Assembly (NCBI GenBank): GCA_003499525.1
Contig: DNTB01000019.1
Location: 1-9,747 of the forward strand
Length of the DNA: 9,747 nt
Direction of reading: 5' to 3'
Source: Flavobacteriales bacterium
GTDB lineage: Bacteria > Bacteroidota > Bacteroidia > Flavobacteriales_G > Salibacteraceae
Under the pieces are notes generated by a model. It was not told the DNA's origin. It did not search any database and saw nothing but the letters and a program-made list of their open reading frames with translations. A program made the translations under genes and the position numbers. Each line of letters starts with the position of its first letter. Within the stretch, counting starts at the first letter, position 1. Shown in pieces: positions 1 through 6,393 of this stretch.

Positions 1-126
1 AATGTATATACAAAATAGGCGAAATAGTAGTAATTTCAAGGGTTGTAGCCCGCTTCAACTTTGTAACGGTTTGATAAGTTTGAAGCCCGCAATCGCCTAC
101 TTTGCATATACTAAACGTTGTGCCCA
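1..126 (+). repeat. attC-like palindromic element A (left end cut by the window)
   Basis: Imperfect palindrome ahead of the first small gene. The left arm L'' (4-21) and right arm L' (94-111) are complementary over 18 nt with two mismatches. The right arm is followed by five unpaired bases TAAAC (112-116) and then the R'-like core GTTGTGCCCA (117-126). The loop contains a smaller stem, CTTCAACTT (53-61) against AAGTTTGAAG (76-85) with one bulged base. The R'' half expected before L'' falls outside the window. The same layout recurs at 774-974, at 1533-1667 and, as a left half only, at 9718-9747. The comparison with integron attC sites (R box, unpaired spacer, L box, variable loop) is inference from architecture. 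Confidence 0.75.
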
Positions 127-134
127 ATTAAAAA

Positions 135-794
135 ATGAACGAAACGAAAGTCAAATACACGGAAGAAGAAATTCTTGAAATATTCAAGGAGCAACACCGA
201 CTTTGCAGTCCACTTGACCCAGAAGCCGAGCCTTGGGCTGAAATAACGGCTGACATAACAATTAGAGAATGGAGATGGGCGAACGACTTACTTGGATGGA
301 AAGAATTAAGTGAATTTCTAAATCAAGAATTTCGAGTTCAGATAAATCAGGATGAATGGCATAACGTTTTAGAACCTGCAAAGACAAGGAAACTAAATGA
401 AGTTTGCCTACTTCTTTCAAAGTACGCTAAAAAAGACAATTATGAAGCTAAGATTCTATTTGGTAAACCTTGTTTAAAAGCAGGAGTATTCTTGACCATC
501 AAAAAGAACCTAAAAGATAAAGGGGTAGATGTATCAGAACTTCGACCTTCTTCTTCGTTGACAGCATATATGGACAAGTATTTCTCGCAAGTACTAGAAG
601 AAATAACACTGACTGGAACAAAACCGATTGACAAAATCGAGACTCGAAGAAAGAAAAAGGGATTTTGGAACACGATTAACATTTTCGACCCCGACAGATA
701 CGAAACATTGACGGGGGACATAAAAACATTCCGTGATTTGATAGAGAAAATAATAGAAGAAAAAAATAAAAACTGGGCACAACACGGTATATAG
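135..794 (+). CDS. hypothetical cassette protein, 219 aa
   Basis: I do not recognise this protein and propose no function. It is a soluble, charged protein without signal peptide or membrane segment. Its most distinctive part is residues ~33-90, rich in Trp, with a segment around ITIREWRWANDLLGW and then WHNVLEPAKTRKLNEV. It ends in a Lys/Glu-rich helix-like tail. The ATG at 135 follows the R'-like core by only 8 bases, so the leader is almost nil and no promoter fits between core and start. The stop codon TAG (792-794) lies inside the L'' arm of the downstream palindrome, so the last residues (AQHGI) are encoded by the putative recombination site. Codon pattern and an uninterrupted length of 660 nt support a real gene. 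Small proteins of unknown function are the usual content of gene cassettes. Confidence 0.8.
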   Translation: MNETKVKYTEEEILEIFKEQHRLCSPLDPEAEPWAEITADITIREWRWANDLLGWKELSEFLNQEFRVQINQDEWHNVLEPAKTRKLNEVCLLLSKYAKKDNYEAKILFGKPCLKAGVFLTIKKNLKDKGVDVSELRPSSSLTAYMDKYFSQVLEEITLTGTKPIDKIETRRKKKGFWNTINIFDPDRYETLTGDIKTFRDLIEKIIEEKNKNWAQHGI

Positions 795-974
795 CAAATA
801 GGGCGTTCGGTAGAATATGAAAGTTCAGTGCTATTTACCAACACCGCCAAATCGTTGATTTGGCTTTTAAGAATGAATAAATTAAAAACAAAATACAACG
901 CTTTGGCTCAGTGCAAACTCGAGAGTTTATTGCTTTCTACTGCCCTACTTGCCATATACTAAACGTTGTAACCA
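774..974 (+). repeat. attC-like palindromic element B
   Basis: Complete element between the two small genes. R'' is TGGGCACAAC (774-783), then ACG (784-786), then L'' (787-804). L' (942-959) pairs with L'' over 18 nt with two mismatches. It is followed by TAAAC (960-964) and R' GTTGTAACCA (965-974). Inside one element R'' and R' pair only over ACAAC/GTTGT; the outer bases do not match each other but match the far end of the respective cassette. The ~137-nt loop holds a strong hairpin (846-864) and a weaker AAACTC/GAGTTT stem. Confidence 0.8.
846..868 (+). terminator. hairpin with short T-run, terminator-like, in the loop of element B
   Basis: Perfect 8-bp stem GCCAAATC (846-853) / GATTTGGC (857-864) with a GTT loop, followed directly by TTTT. 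It lies 52 nt after the stop codon of the upstream gene, so it could end that transcript. It also lies in the position of the variable loop of an attC-like fold, and element C has a comparable hairpin without a T-run. The terminator role is therefore only one reading. Confidence 0.5.
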
Positions 975-988
975 ATTTGAGAAACCTA

Positions 989-1528
989 ATGAGAAAGAAG
1001 AAAAATCTGATTTTAATTGTAATTCTAATAATCGGAATTTTAAGTTTCTATGGTTTTAAAAACTACGCTGAAAAAGTAAAAGACGAACATTGTCTGGCTA
1101 CTCAAATTTCATCTAAAATATTTGACTTTAATACGTTTGACTTAAAAGTGGACTCTGCTCTGAATTTATCGGATTTTAAAGTTATAAACCAAAATAGCGG
1201 AAAGACAATCTTTGCGGACGGAAAAAACCGAAAAGGAATTGATAATGATTATGGACATCGATTATTCGAGCTGTATTATAAAGACCAAAAACTATATGAA
1301 TTTGGACACTTTTCAACAAATAATTGGTACACATTTGACTATACTCTGAATTTAAGTAGAATAAATAACCGAATCGAGCCTGATTTGAAAATAATGAGAG
1401 GAAAAATCGATTCTTATAATGACTTTTTCTACAAAAGGTTTGAATATAATGAAAGTGGAAAATTAGACAGAATTAGTTATTTAACTTTAGGGAAAGAAGT
1501 ATATAACGTAAAAGAAATTAACGAATAA
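989..1528 (+). CDS. hypothetical membrane-anchored protein, 179 aa
   Basis: Unrecognised family. Residues 1-5 are MRKKK, followed by an uninterrupted hydrophobic stretch (about 6-23, rich in Ile/Leu/Val), which reads as a signal anchor or uncleaved N-terminal membrane helix. There is no lipobox cysteine near it; the only early Cys is residue 35. The rest is a polar domain rich in Tyr, Phe, Asp and Asn with beta-like alternation, likely outside the cytoplasmic membrane by the positive-inside rule. I chose the ATG at 989. The frame stays open upstream to a GTG at 911, but those codons lie wholly inside the loop, L' and R' of element B and would place ~26 residues before the membrane segment. 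The ATG is 14 nt after the R'-like core, again with no room for a private promoter. Confidence 0.75.
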   Translation: MRKKKNLILIVILIIGILSFYGFKNYAEKVKDEHCLATQISSKIFDFNTFDLKVDSALNLSDFKVINQNSGKTIFADGKNRKGIDNDYGHRLFELYYKDQKLYEFGHFSTNNWYTFDYTLNLSRINNRIEPDLKIMRGKIDSYNDFFYKRFEYNESGKLDRISYLTLGKEVYNVKEINE

Positions 1529-1532
1529 AAAC

Positions 1533-1667
1533 TGGTTACAACAATGGCTATAAGTAATTGCTTGTTCTCGCCTACTTCTGAAAATCCTCGCAGATTTTCA
1601 GGTTGGTGTTTATTTGCAAAGTTAAGTGCTAACCCACGCAACTACATATAGCCGAGACGTTGTGCTT
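1533..1667 (+). repeat. attC-like palindromic element C
   Basis: Complete element between the second small gene and the defence operon. R'' TGGTTACAAC (1533-1542), AAT (1543-1545), L'' (1546-1561), loop, L' (1638-1653) complementary to L'' over 16 nt with two mismatches, GAGAC (1654-1658), R' GTTGTGCTT (1659-1667). The 3-nt/5-nt unequal spacers are the same as in element B. The loop has a perfect 9-bp hairpin (1578-1601). The outer bases of R'' and R' do not match each other beyond ACAAC/GTTGT. Confidence 0.8.
1578..1601 (+). other. 9-bp hairpin in the loop of element C
   Basis: CTGAAAATC (1578-1586), six-base loop CTCGCA, GATTTTCAG (1593-1601); the arms are perfectly complementary. There is no T-run after it, so a terminator is less likely than a structural role in folding of the element. 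It starts 50 nt after the stop of the upstream gene, close to the 52 nt seen for the hairpin in element B. Confidence 0.5.
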
Positions 1668-1763
1668 CATGCAAAAAAGAGAAAACTGAACTTTGAATGT
1701 TAGCGGAATTGAAATAGGACATAACCAAAGTGACAGACTAAATAATCTGAATGCCCCCGCTCA

Positions 1764-1781
1764 GCATTTTTTAAAATTTCT
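1764..1781 (+). repeat. AT-rich motif, inverted partner at 9643-9659
   Basis: GCATTTTTTAAAATTTCT here and AGAAATTTAAAAAATGC at 9643-9659 are reverse complements apart from one extra A. They sit about 100 nt and 70 nt inside the left and right ends of the third putative cassette, so they form subterminal inverted repeats. AT-richness lowers the weight of the match. Confidence 0.4.
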
Positions 1782-1783
1782 CT

Positions 1784-1852
1784 GCCAACCCACATTTGGC
1801 ACATTTGCAAAGCCACACAAGCCAACCCACAACCCAAGCTTTACAAAAGAGC
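1784..1852 (+). repeat. ~70-nt flanking repeat, left copy, with stem
   Basis: Clearly related to 9548-9618 in the same orientation: both open with GCCAAC-CACA, share GCACATTTGCA in the middle, repeat CCAAC-CAC and close with CAAAAGAGC. Both can form a stem at the same place. Here TTTGCAAAGC (1804-1813) faces GCTTTACAAA (1838-1847) with one mismatch across a 24-nt loop. No reading frame of interest crosses it. Together with the operator region it fills most of the non-coding stretch between element C and the AbiEi gene. Confidence 0.6.
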
Positions 1853-1896
1853 CAAATCGCCTTCGCTCTACAATAATTATGTTTTATATCAAAATA

Positions 1897-1913
1897 GTCA
1901 GGTTAAAGCTGAC
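1897..1913 (+). promoter_or_regulatory. putative AbiEi operator, distal copy
   Basis: GTCAGGTTAAAGCTGAC: 5-bp inverted arms GTCAG/CTGAC around a 7-nt centre. An identical 17-mer lies at 1963-1979, 66 nt further on, immediately before the AbiEi start codon. In the studied AbiE systems AbiEi binds two inverted repeats upstream of its own gene and represses it, so these are the natural candidate sites. Binding here is inferred. Confidence 0.6.
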
Positions 1914-1917
1914 CTCA

Positions 1918-1951
1918 TTGCTACAAATGATAAACATAAAAATTATTTTTC
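1918..1951 (+). promoter_or_regulatory. weak candidate Bacteroidota-type promoter of the operon
   Basis: TTG (1918-1920) and TATTTTTC (1944-1951) resemble the -33 TTG and -7 TAnnTTTG elements of Bacteroidota sigma factors, with one mismatch in the -7 box and a 23-nt spacing. It lies between the two operator copies, which would suit repression. An alternative -7 box is TATCATTG (1953-1960). The whole stretch is AT-rich, so chance matches are easy. Confidence 0.3.
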
Positions 1952-1962
1952 GTATCATTGTC

Positions 1963-1979
1963 GTCAGGTTAAAGCTGAC
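1963..1979 (+). promoter_or_regulatory. putative AbiEi operator, proximal copy
   Basis: Exact second copy of GTCAGGTTAAAGCTGAC, ending 9 nt before the ATG at 1989. A protein bound here would cover the transcription start or the translation start region of the operon. Confidence 0.6.
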
Positions 1980-1988
1980 TTAAAAACT

Positions 1989-2810
1989 ATGAAACATAAG
2001 TTCATCTCTACACAATCAAACGAGATTCTGACTTTCTTCAATCAAATGAATAAGGATTGCTTTGATTATTCTGAGGCTATCACAGCTTTGCCTAATTCCA
2101 ATGAGAGTGCTTTAAAAGAACTTCTTAGCGACATGGTAAAAAGAGGACTTCTGATGCGTTTAAAAAAAGGATTGTATTACATCATACCTTATGAGCAAGA
2201 GGCAGAAACTTTTATGCCTGACTGGCATTTAATCGCAGAGCATTTAACAAAAGGAACTAAGCATTACATCGGCTACTACTCTGCTTTACAAATACATAAC
2301 CTGATAACTCAACCCTCACTAAAGGAACAAATCGTAGTTGCAAAGCAGATGCGACCATCAATTCTAAAGATTAAGAACACATCTTTTCAATTCATTTACC
2401 ATAACGAAAAACACTTTTTTGGTTCTAAGAAAATATGGATTGATAGTTTCAATAAAGTTGAGTGCTCTGATCTTGAAAAGACATTTGTCGATTGTCTATT
2501 CAAACCTGATTATGCAGGAGGTATTGTTGAAGTTGCTAGAGCAATATATACATCCAAGGACAAAATAAAATTCGACAAGCTACTTGAATATACTCAGCGT
2601 TTTAAATCGCAAGCAGTGATCAAACGATTGGGATTCCTTCTTGAAACTCTCGAAATAGAATCGGGTATCACCAAGAAATTACAGAAAGCGAAAACAGCTT
2701 CTTATGTTCTATTAGATACTGAACTACCGAAATCGGGCAAGATGATAAGCCGATGGAGCATTCAACAGAATTTAGAAACGGAAACCATTAAATCTGCCAT
2801 CTACACATGA
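1989..2810 (+). CDS. AbiEi-family antitoxin / transcriptional regulator, 273 aa
   Basis: First gene of the operon. Residues ~10-68 read as a winged helix-turn-helix: helices around EILTFFNQM and ALKELLSDMVKRGLL, then a basic wing RLKKGLYYIIP. The remainder fits the AbiEi C-terminal region, with YIGYYSALQIHNLI (93-106) and DLEKTFVDCLFKPDYAGG (161-178), positions that are typically conserved in this family. Length agrees with the family. In known type IV toxin-antitoxin systems AbiEi represses its own operon by binding inverted repeats and counteracts AbiEii without a stable complex; those roles are transferred by homology. The gene overlaps the next by ATGA (2807-2810), the standard AbiEi-AbiEii arrangement. 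The two 17-nt inverted repeats upstream support autoregulation, and because all five genes are coupled it may control the whole operon. The ATG at 1989 is preceded by A-rich sequence without a Shine-Dalgarno motif. Confidence 0.85.
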   Translation: MKHKFISTQSNEILTFFNQMNKDCFDYSEAITALPNSNESALKELLSDMVKRGLLMRLKKGLYYIIPYEQEAETFMPDWHLIAEHLTKGTKHYIGYYSALQIHNLITQPSLKEQIVVAKQMRPSILKIKNTSFQFIYHNEKHFFGSKKIWIDSFNKVECSDLEKTFVDCLFKPDYAGGIVEVARAIYTSKDKIKFDKLLEYTQRFKSQAVIKRLGFLLETLEIESGITKKLQKAKTASYVLLDTELPKSGKMISRWSIQQNLETETIKSAIYT

Positions 2811-3613
2811 TCAAGCCGGGAGAAATACAAAACAAAGCACGAGAAGTTGGAGTGCGGGATCAGCAGATTGAGAAAGACTATATCCTTTCTTGGATACTGC
2901 AAGGCATTGCTGAACATGAGGAGCTTTCAACAACCATAACTTTTAAAGGTGGTACAGTATTGAAGAAAGTCTACTTTGAGGATTATCGATTTTCAGAAGA
3001 CCTTGATTTCACTTTACTCGATAATGATATTTCGAATGAGCAAATCTTTGAATGGTTCAATGAAGTGTTCGAATACATTCAAGATGAAGCCAATATACCT
3101 CTTGAGATCATAGACAATAACGAACATGAAGATGGTGGCATCAACTTCTACATAAGTTATGTCGGTCCACTTGGAGGCATAGGTGCTAACAAACGGGTTA
3201 AAGTTGATATTTCAAGAAGCGAGCAATTACAATTTGAACCTGTAATGCAGAACACCTTTCTAGGTTACTCAGATCAGGAAGAACACCAATTGCTGTGTTA
3301 CCCTCTTGAAGAAGTCTTAGTCGAAAAATTGCGTTCAGTAATGCAGCGAATGCAAGCACGAGATTTCTACGACATCTGGTACTTATTGGAGATACATGAA
3401 ATGGATGTTGCTTTTTACTCTATAGAATTCAGAGCAAAATGTGAAAGCAAAGAAATTGATCCCACAGATTTTCATAACAAACTTGAACAACGATTACCAC
3501 AATATAAAGGACGATGGCAAGCGTCCATGGCAGACCAAATACAAGATTTGCCGGACTTTGACCAAGTAGAAAGAGAAGTTATGCGACACTTAAAGAAACT
3601 GGAACTAGCATGA
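2807..3613 (+). CDS. AbiEii-type nucleotidyltransferase toxin, 268 aa
   Basis: Nucleotidyltransferase of the AbiEii/AbiGii toxin family. Visible motifs: QIEKDYILSWIL (20-31) near the N-terminus; the nucleotide-binding GGT (48-50) with following Lys53-Lys54; the metal-binding acidic pair in RFSEDLDF (61-68; D65, D67); a probable third acidic residue in VKVDIS (D134); and the family-specific EKL (173-175) plus ARDFYDIWYL (184-193). All catalytic positions expected from the family are present, so an active enzyme is likely. Characterised members transfer nucleotides and stop growth; related enzymes modify tRNA. The substrate of this one cannot be read from sequence. It overlaps the AbiEi gene by 4 nt and the methyltransferase start by 4 nt (ATGA at 3610-3613), which places the toxin directly inside the modification/restriction operon and not merely next to it. 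Confidence 0.9.
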   Translation: MIKPGEIQNKAREVGVRDQQIEKDYILSWILQGIAEHEELSTTITFKGGTVLKKVYFEDYRFSEDLDFTLLDNDISNEQIFEWFNEVFEYIQDEANIPLEIIDNNEHEDGGINFYISYVGPLGGIGANKRVKVDISRSEQLQFEPVMQNTFLGYSDQEEHQLLCYPLEEVLVEKLRSVMQRMQARDFYDIWYLLEIHEMDVAFYSIEFRAKCESKEIDPTDFHNKLEQRLPQYKGRWQASMADQIQDLPDFDQVEREVMRHLKKLELA

Positions 3614-6393
3614 ACATCGCCCAAATAGAAAAAAATCTGCAAAAGCTGATGAAGGCCTTTAATAAGGAAAGCTTCATCTATGAATTGCTTTTAGCTTATG
3701 GCTCGCCTAAGGCTTCCATCACCCGTTTGCAAAAAGGGAACTTGAATCTTTCAAAAAATGATGGTGAAATCATTTGGAAAAAGAAACTCTTTTTCAAAGA
3801 GGAATACAAAGAGGACCTGCATATCACTGTTTCTGAAATAGCCAAGAAAATCAAGCACAATGAACGCTTTGTGATTGTGACAGATTACAAGCTTCTGCTT
3901 GCCATTGACACCAAAACGGATGACAAACTAGACATTGAGCTAAAGGACTTACCAAAACACTATGACTTCTTCTTGCCTTGGGCGGGCATGGAGAAAGCCA
4001 CACATGCCAATGAGAATCCGGCTGATGTAAAAGCGGCCGAAAAAATGGCCAAGCTTTTTGATGAAATTAAAAAAGACAATCCAGATGACTCTCCAGAGTT
4101 TATACATGGCCTGAATGTTTTTCTATCTCGCTTACTATTCTGCTTTTTCGCAGAAGACACCAATATTTTCAAAGACGGACAATTCACTAATGCCATTGCC
4201 TCGCATACGCAGGCTGACGGAAGCGACCTGAATGTATACCTTGACAAGCTATTCGAAGTGCTGAATACCGCCAACAAGGACAGAACGAATCTACCGTCTT
4301 ATTTAAGTGAATTCCCTTATGTGAATGGTGGACTATTTGAGAAGAAGCTAAAGACGCCCACATTTACCCGCAGATCAAGACAAGCGATAATTGACAGTGG
4401 TGAGCTGGACTGGTCCGCCATCAATCCAGACATTTTTGGTTCTATGATTCAGGCAGTGATTACCCCTGAACACCGCGGAGGACTGGGCATGCACTATACT
4501 TCTGTGCCCAACATCATGAAAGTGATTGAGCCACTGTTTTTGAATGATTTGTATGAAGCTTTTGAAAAAGCGGAAGGCAATCCGAAAAAGCTAAATGAAC
4601 TCCTACACCGATTGAGCAAACTCAAAATCTTTGACCCGGCTTGTGGTAGCGGTAACTTCTTGATTATTGCCTACAAAGAATTGAGGCGACTTGAAATCAA
4701 AATCATTCAGCATCTGCAAGCATTACAAAAAGCGGCTGACGGTTTTAAAAGAAGAAATGAACCGATTCTCTTATTTGAAATACCGAAAGCCCAGCTTGAA
4801 TTGGCCGCTTCATTTCAGGTAGAGTTATTCTCACGCATACAATTGAACCAATTCTACGGCATTGAACTGGACGACTTTGCTCATGAAATAGCTCAACTAT
4901 CCTTATGGCTGGCAGAGCACCAAATGAATGTAGAATTTAAAAAGGAGTTTGGCCAAAGCAACCCTACGCTTCCGTTAAAAGAAGCTGGACAAATTACACA
5001 CGGCAATGCCTGCCGGATTGATTGGGAAAGTGTTTGTCCGAAAAAGAAGGATGATGAGATCTATATTTTGGGTAACCCACCTTACGTTGGTTCTAGAATG
5101 CAAAATATGGATCAAAAACAAGATGTTCTTAAAATCTTTAAGCGTTTTGAGAAATTCAAGACTTTAGATTACGTCTCTTGTTGGTTCTATCTAGGTGCTA
5201 AATTCATTGAAAACCTCAGTCATTCCAGGGTTGCATTCGTATCGACAAATTCGATTTGCCAAGGTGAACAAGTTGCAATGCTATGGCCAAATATATTGTC
5301 TCGCAATCTCGAAATTACTTTTGCACATAGGTCTTTTAAATGGTCAAATCAAGCAAAGGCCAATGCTGGTGTAACTGTGATTATTATTGGACTATCAACG
5401 CCTGCCCATTCCAAGACTTTATATTACTTGAACCAAAAACATTTAGTATCTCACATCAACCCATACCTCACTGAAGGCCCTGATCTTTATTTACAAAATC
5501 GTACGTTTCCAATTTCTCCTTCTTTGCCAAATATAAGCGCAGGAAACTATACCGGTCATGCTCTTAGTTTATCCATGTCTGATTCCGAGAAGGAGGATTT
5601 AGTACTCGGTTTTCCAGAATCAAATAAGTTTATTAAAAAATTACTAGGTGCTTCTGAGTTTTTAAATGGTAATTCCAGATGGTGTATTTGGATTGTAGAT
5701 TCCGATAGAGAAGAAGCTGAAAAGATTTTACCAATTAAGAATCGAATTATTGAAGTAAAAAATGCAAGGTTAAATTCCAAAGACCCATCTGCAAATAAAT
5801 TAGCAAATAGGCCACATCAGTTTAGGGATACCAAGGAAACTCGGACTACAAGCGTTATTATTCCTACTGTTTCATCAGAACTAAGACACTATTTGCCAAT
5901 TGGTTTTATTGATTCCTCAGTAATAGTGACCAACAGGAATCATATTATTTATGAGGCAGATCCTTGGATTTTCGGCCTTGTATCTTCTAAAATGCATAAC
6001 TCTTGGGTTCAAGCAGTTGCAGGTAGATTAGAAACACGAATTAACTACTCTTCTGATATGTGTTATAATAACTTCCCTTTTCCATTGATTTCTAACCAAC
6101 GTAAAACCGAAATCACTCAATGCGTCTTCCGCATTTTGGAAGAACGGGAAAAGCATCCTGAAAAAACTTTAGCCCAACTCTACGACCCAGATAAAATGCC
6201 GGAGGGCTTGCGGGAAGCACACCGAGCAAATGATTTGGTGATTGAAAAATGCTACCGTGCCCGCCCTTTTGAAAGTGATGAAGAACGTTTGGAGTTTTTA
6301 TTCAAACTCTACGAGAAGATGATTGAAGAAGAAAAGAACAAGGGCGGCCTATTTGAAGTCCAAAAGAAAACTAAAAAGAAAAAAAATGCCTGA
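3610..6393 (+). CDS. MmeI-like (type IIL/IIG-related) N6-adenine DNA methyltransferase, 927 aa
   Basis: Gamma-class adenine methyltransferase. Motif I is FDPACGSGNF (341-350) for S-adenosylmethionine; FYGIELDDF (415-423) follows; the catalytic motif IV is GNPPY (488-492). Around them are MmeI-family features: FPYVNGGLF, NPDIFGSMIQAV, GGLGMHYTS and, near the C-terminus, AQLYDPDKMPEGL and RPFESDEERLEFLFKLYEK. The ~330 residues between motif IV and that C-terminal part should hold the target recognition domain. MmeI itself carries an N-terminal PD-(D/E)xK nuclease; here the N-terminal ~150 residues keep the RFVIVTDYK and FFLPWAG section, but I find no convincing D...ExK triad, so it probably only methylates. 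It ends in a lysine-rich tail and overlaps the helicase start by 8 nt. GC content in the recognition region is visibly lower than on either side. Confidence 0.88.
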   Translation: MNIAQIEKNLQKLMKAFNKESFIYELLLAYGSPKASITRLQKGNLNLSKNDGEIIWKKKLFFKEEYKEDLHITVSEIAKKIKHNERFVIVTDYKLLLAIDTKTDDKLDIELKDLPKHYDFFLPWAGMEKATHANENPADVKAAEKMAKLFDEIKKDNPDDSPEFIHGLNVFLSRLLFCFFAEDTNIFKDGQFTNAIASHTQADGSDLNVYLDKLFEVLNTANKDRTNLPSYLSEFPYVNGGLFEKKLKTPTFTRRSRQAIIDSGELDWSAINPDIFGSMIQAVITPEHRGGLGMHYTSVPNIMKVIEPLFLNDLYEAFEKAEGNPKKLNELLHRLSKLKIFDPACGSGNFLIIAYKELRRLEIKIIQHLQALQKAADGFKRRNEPILLFEIPKAQLELAASFQVELFSRIQLNQFYGIELDDFAHEIAQLSLWLAEHQMNVEFKKEFGQSNPTLPLKEAGQITHGNACRIDWESVCPKKKDDEIYILGNPPYVGSRMQNMDQKQDVLKIFKRFEKFKTLDYVSCWFYLGAKFIENLSHSRVAFVSTNSICQGEQVAMLWPNILSRNLEITFAHRSFKWSNQAKANAGVTVIIIGLSTPAHSKTLYYLNQKHLVSHINPYLTEGPDLYLQNRTFPISPSLPNISAGNYTGHALSLSMSDSEKEDLVLGFPESNKFIKKLLGASEFLNGNSRWCIWIVDSDREEAEKILPIKNRIIEVKNARLNSKDPSANKLANRPHQFRDTKETRTTSVIIPTVSSELRHYLPIGFIDSSVIVTNRNHIIYEADPWIFGLVSSKMHNSWVQAVAGRLETRINYSSDMCYNNFPFPLISNQRKTEITQCVFRILEEREKHPEKTLAQLYDPDKMPEGLREAHRANDLVIEKCYRARPFESDEERLEFLFKLYEKMIEEEKNKGGLFEVQKKTKKKKNA

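Larger units (their letters stand above)
118..965 (+). mobile_element. putative gene cassette 1 (non-canonical integron-like)
   Basis: Unit defined by cassette-specific complementary ends. GTTGTGCCCAATT (117-129) pairs with AACTGGGCACAAC (771-783) at 12 of 13 positions. Limits are set by analogy with integron cassettes, cutting after the G of each R'-like GTTGT (117 and 965). The unit holds one gene (135-794) followed by element B, so gene-then-site order is as in integron cassettes. No integrase is present, and mobility is inferred only from the pairing pattern. Confidence 0.5.
966..1659 (+). mobile_element. putative gene cassette 2 (non-canonical integron-like)
   Basis: Ends pair with each other: GTTGTAACCAATTT (965-978) with AAACTGGTTACAAC (1529-1542), 13 of 14 positions. 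The variable bases (AACC/GGTT) differ from those of cassette 1 (GCCC/GGGC), yet both sides of the unit changed together. The unit contains one gene (989-1528) and then element C. Limits follow the integron analogy (cut after G of GTTGT). No recombinase is in the window. Confidence 0.5.

Noticed and set aside
440..898. Minus-strand open frames opposite the first small gene
   Set aside because: Antisense shadows of a well-supported + strand gene, with hydrophobic, cysteine- and serine-rich translations typical of reverse frames. The same applies to the other minus-strand frames in the window.
911..988. Upstream extension of the second small gene from a GTG at 911
   Set aside because: These codons lie within the loop, L' arm and R' core of element B and would put about 26 extra residues before a clean N-terminal membrane anchor that starts at the ATG at 989.
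1..1667. CRISPR array
   Set aside because: The repeats are few, long, palindromic and separated by genes of different length; no short direct repeats with regular spacers and no cas genes.
1693..1983. Open frame of 96 codons before the AbiEi gene
   Set aside because: It starts with TTG, runs through the ~70-nt repeat, the AT-rich motif and both operator copies, and ends just before the AbiEi start. The repeated VRLKLT peptide is only the translated operator. Not a gene.
6323..6385. Longer helicase with start at 6323
   Set aside because: Adds 21 very basic residues encoded in another frame of the methyltransferase gene. The ATG at 6386 gives the same 8-nt overlap as the next junction and a normal N-terminus.
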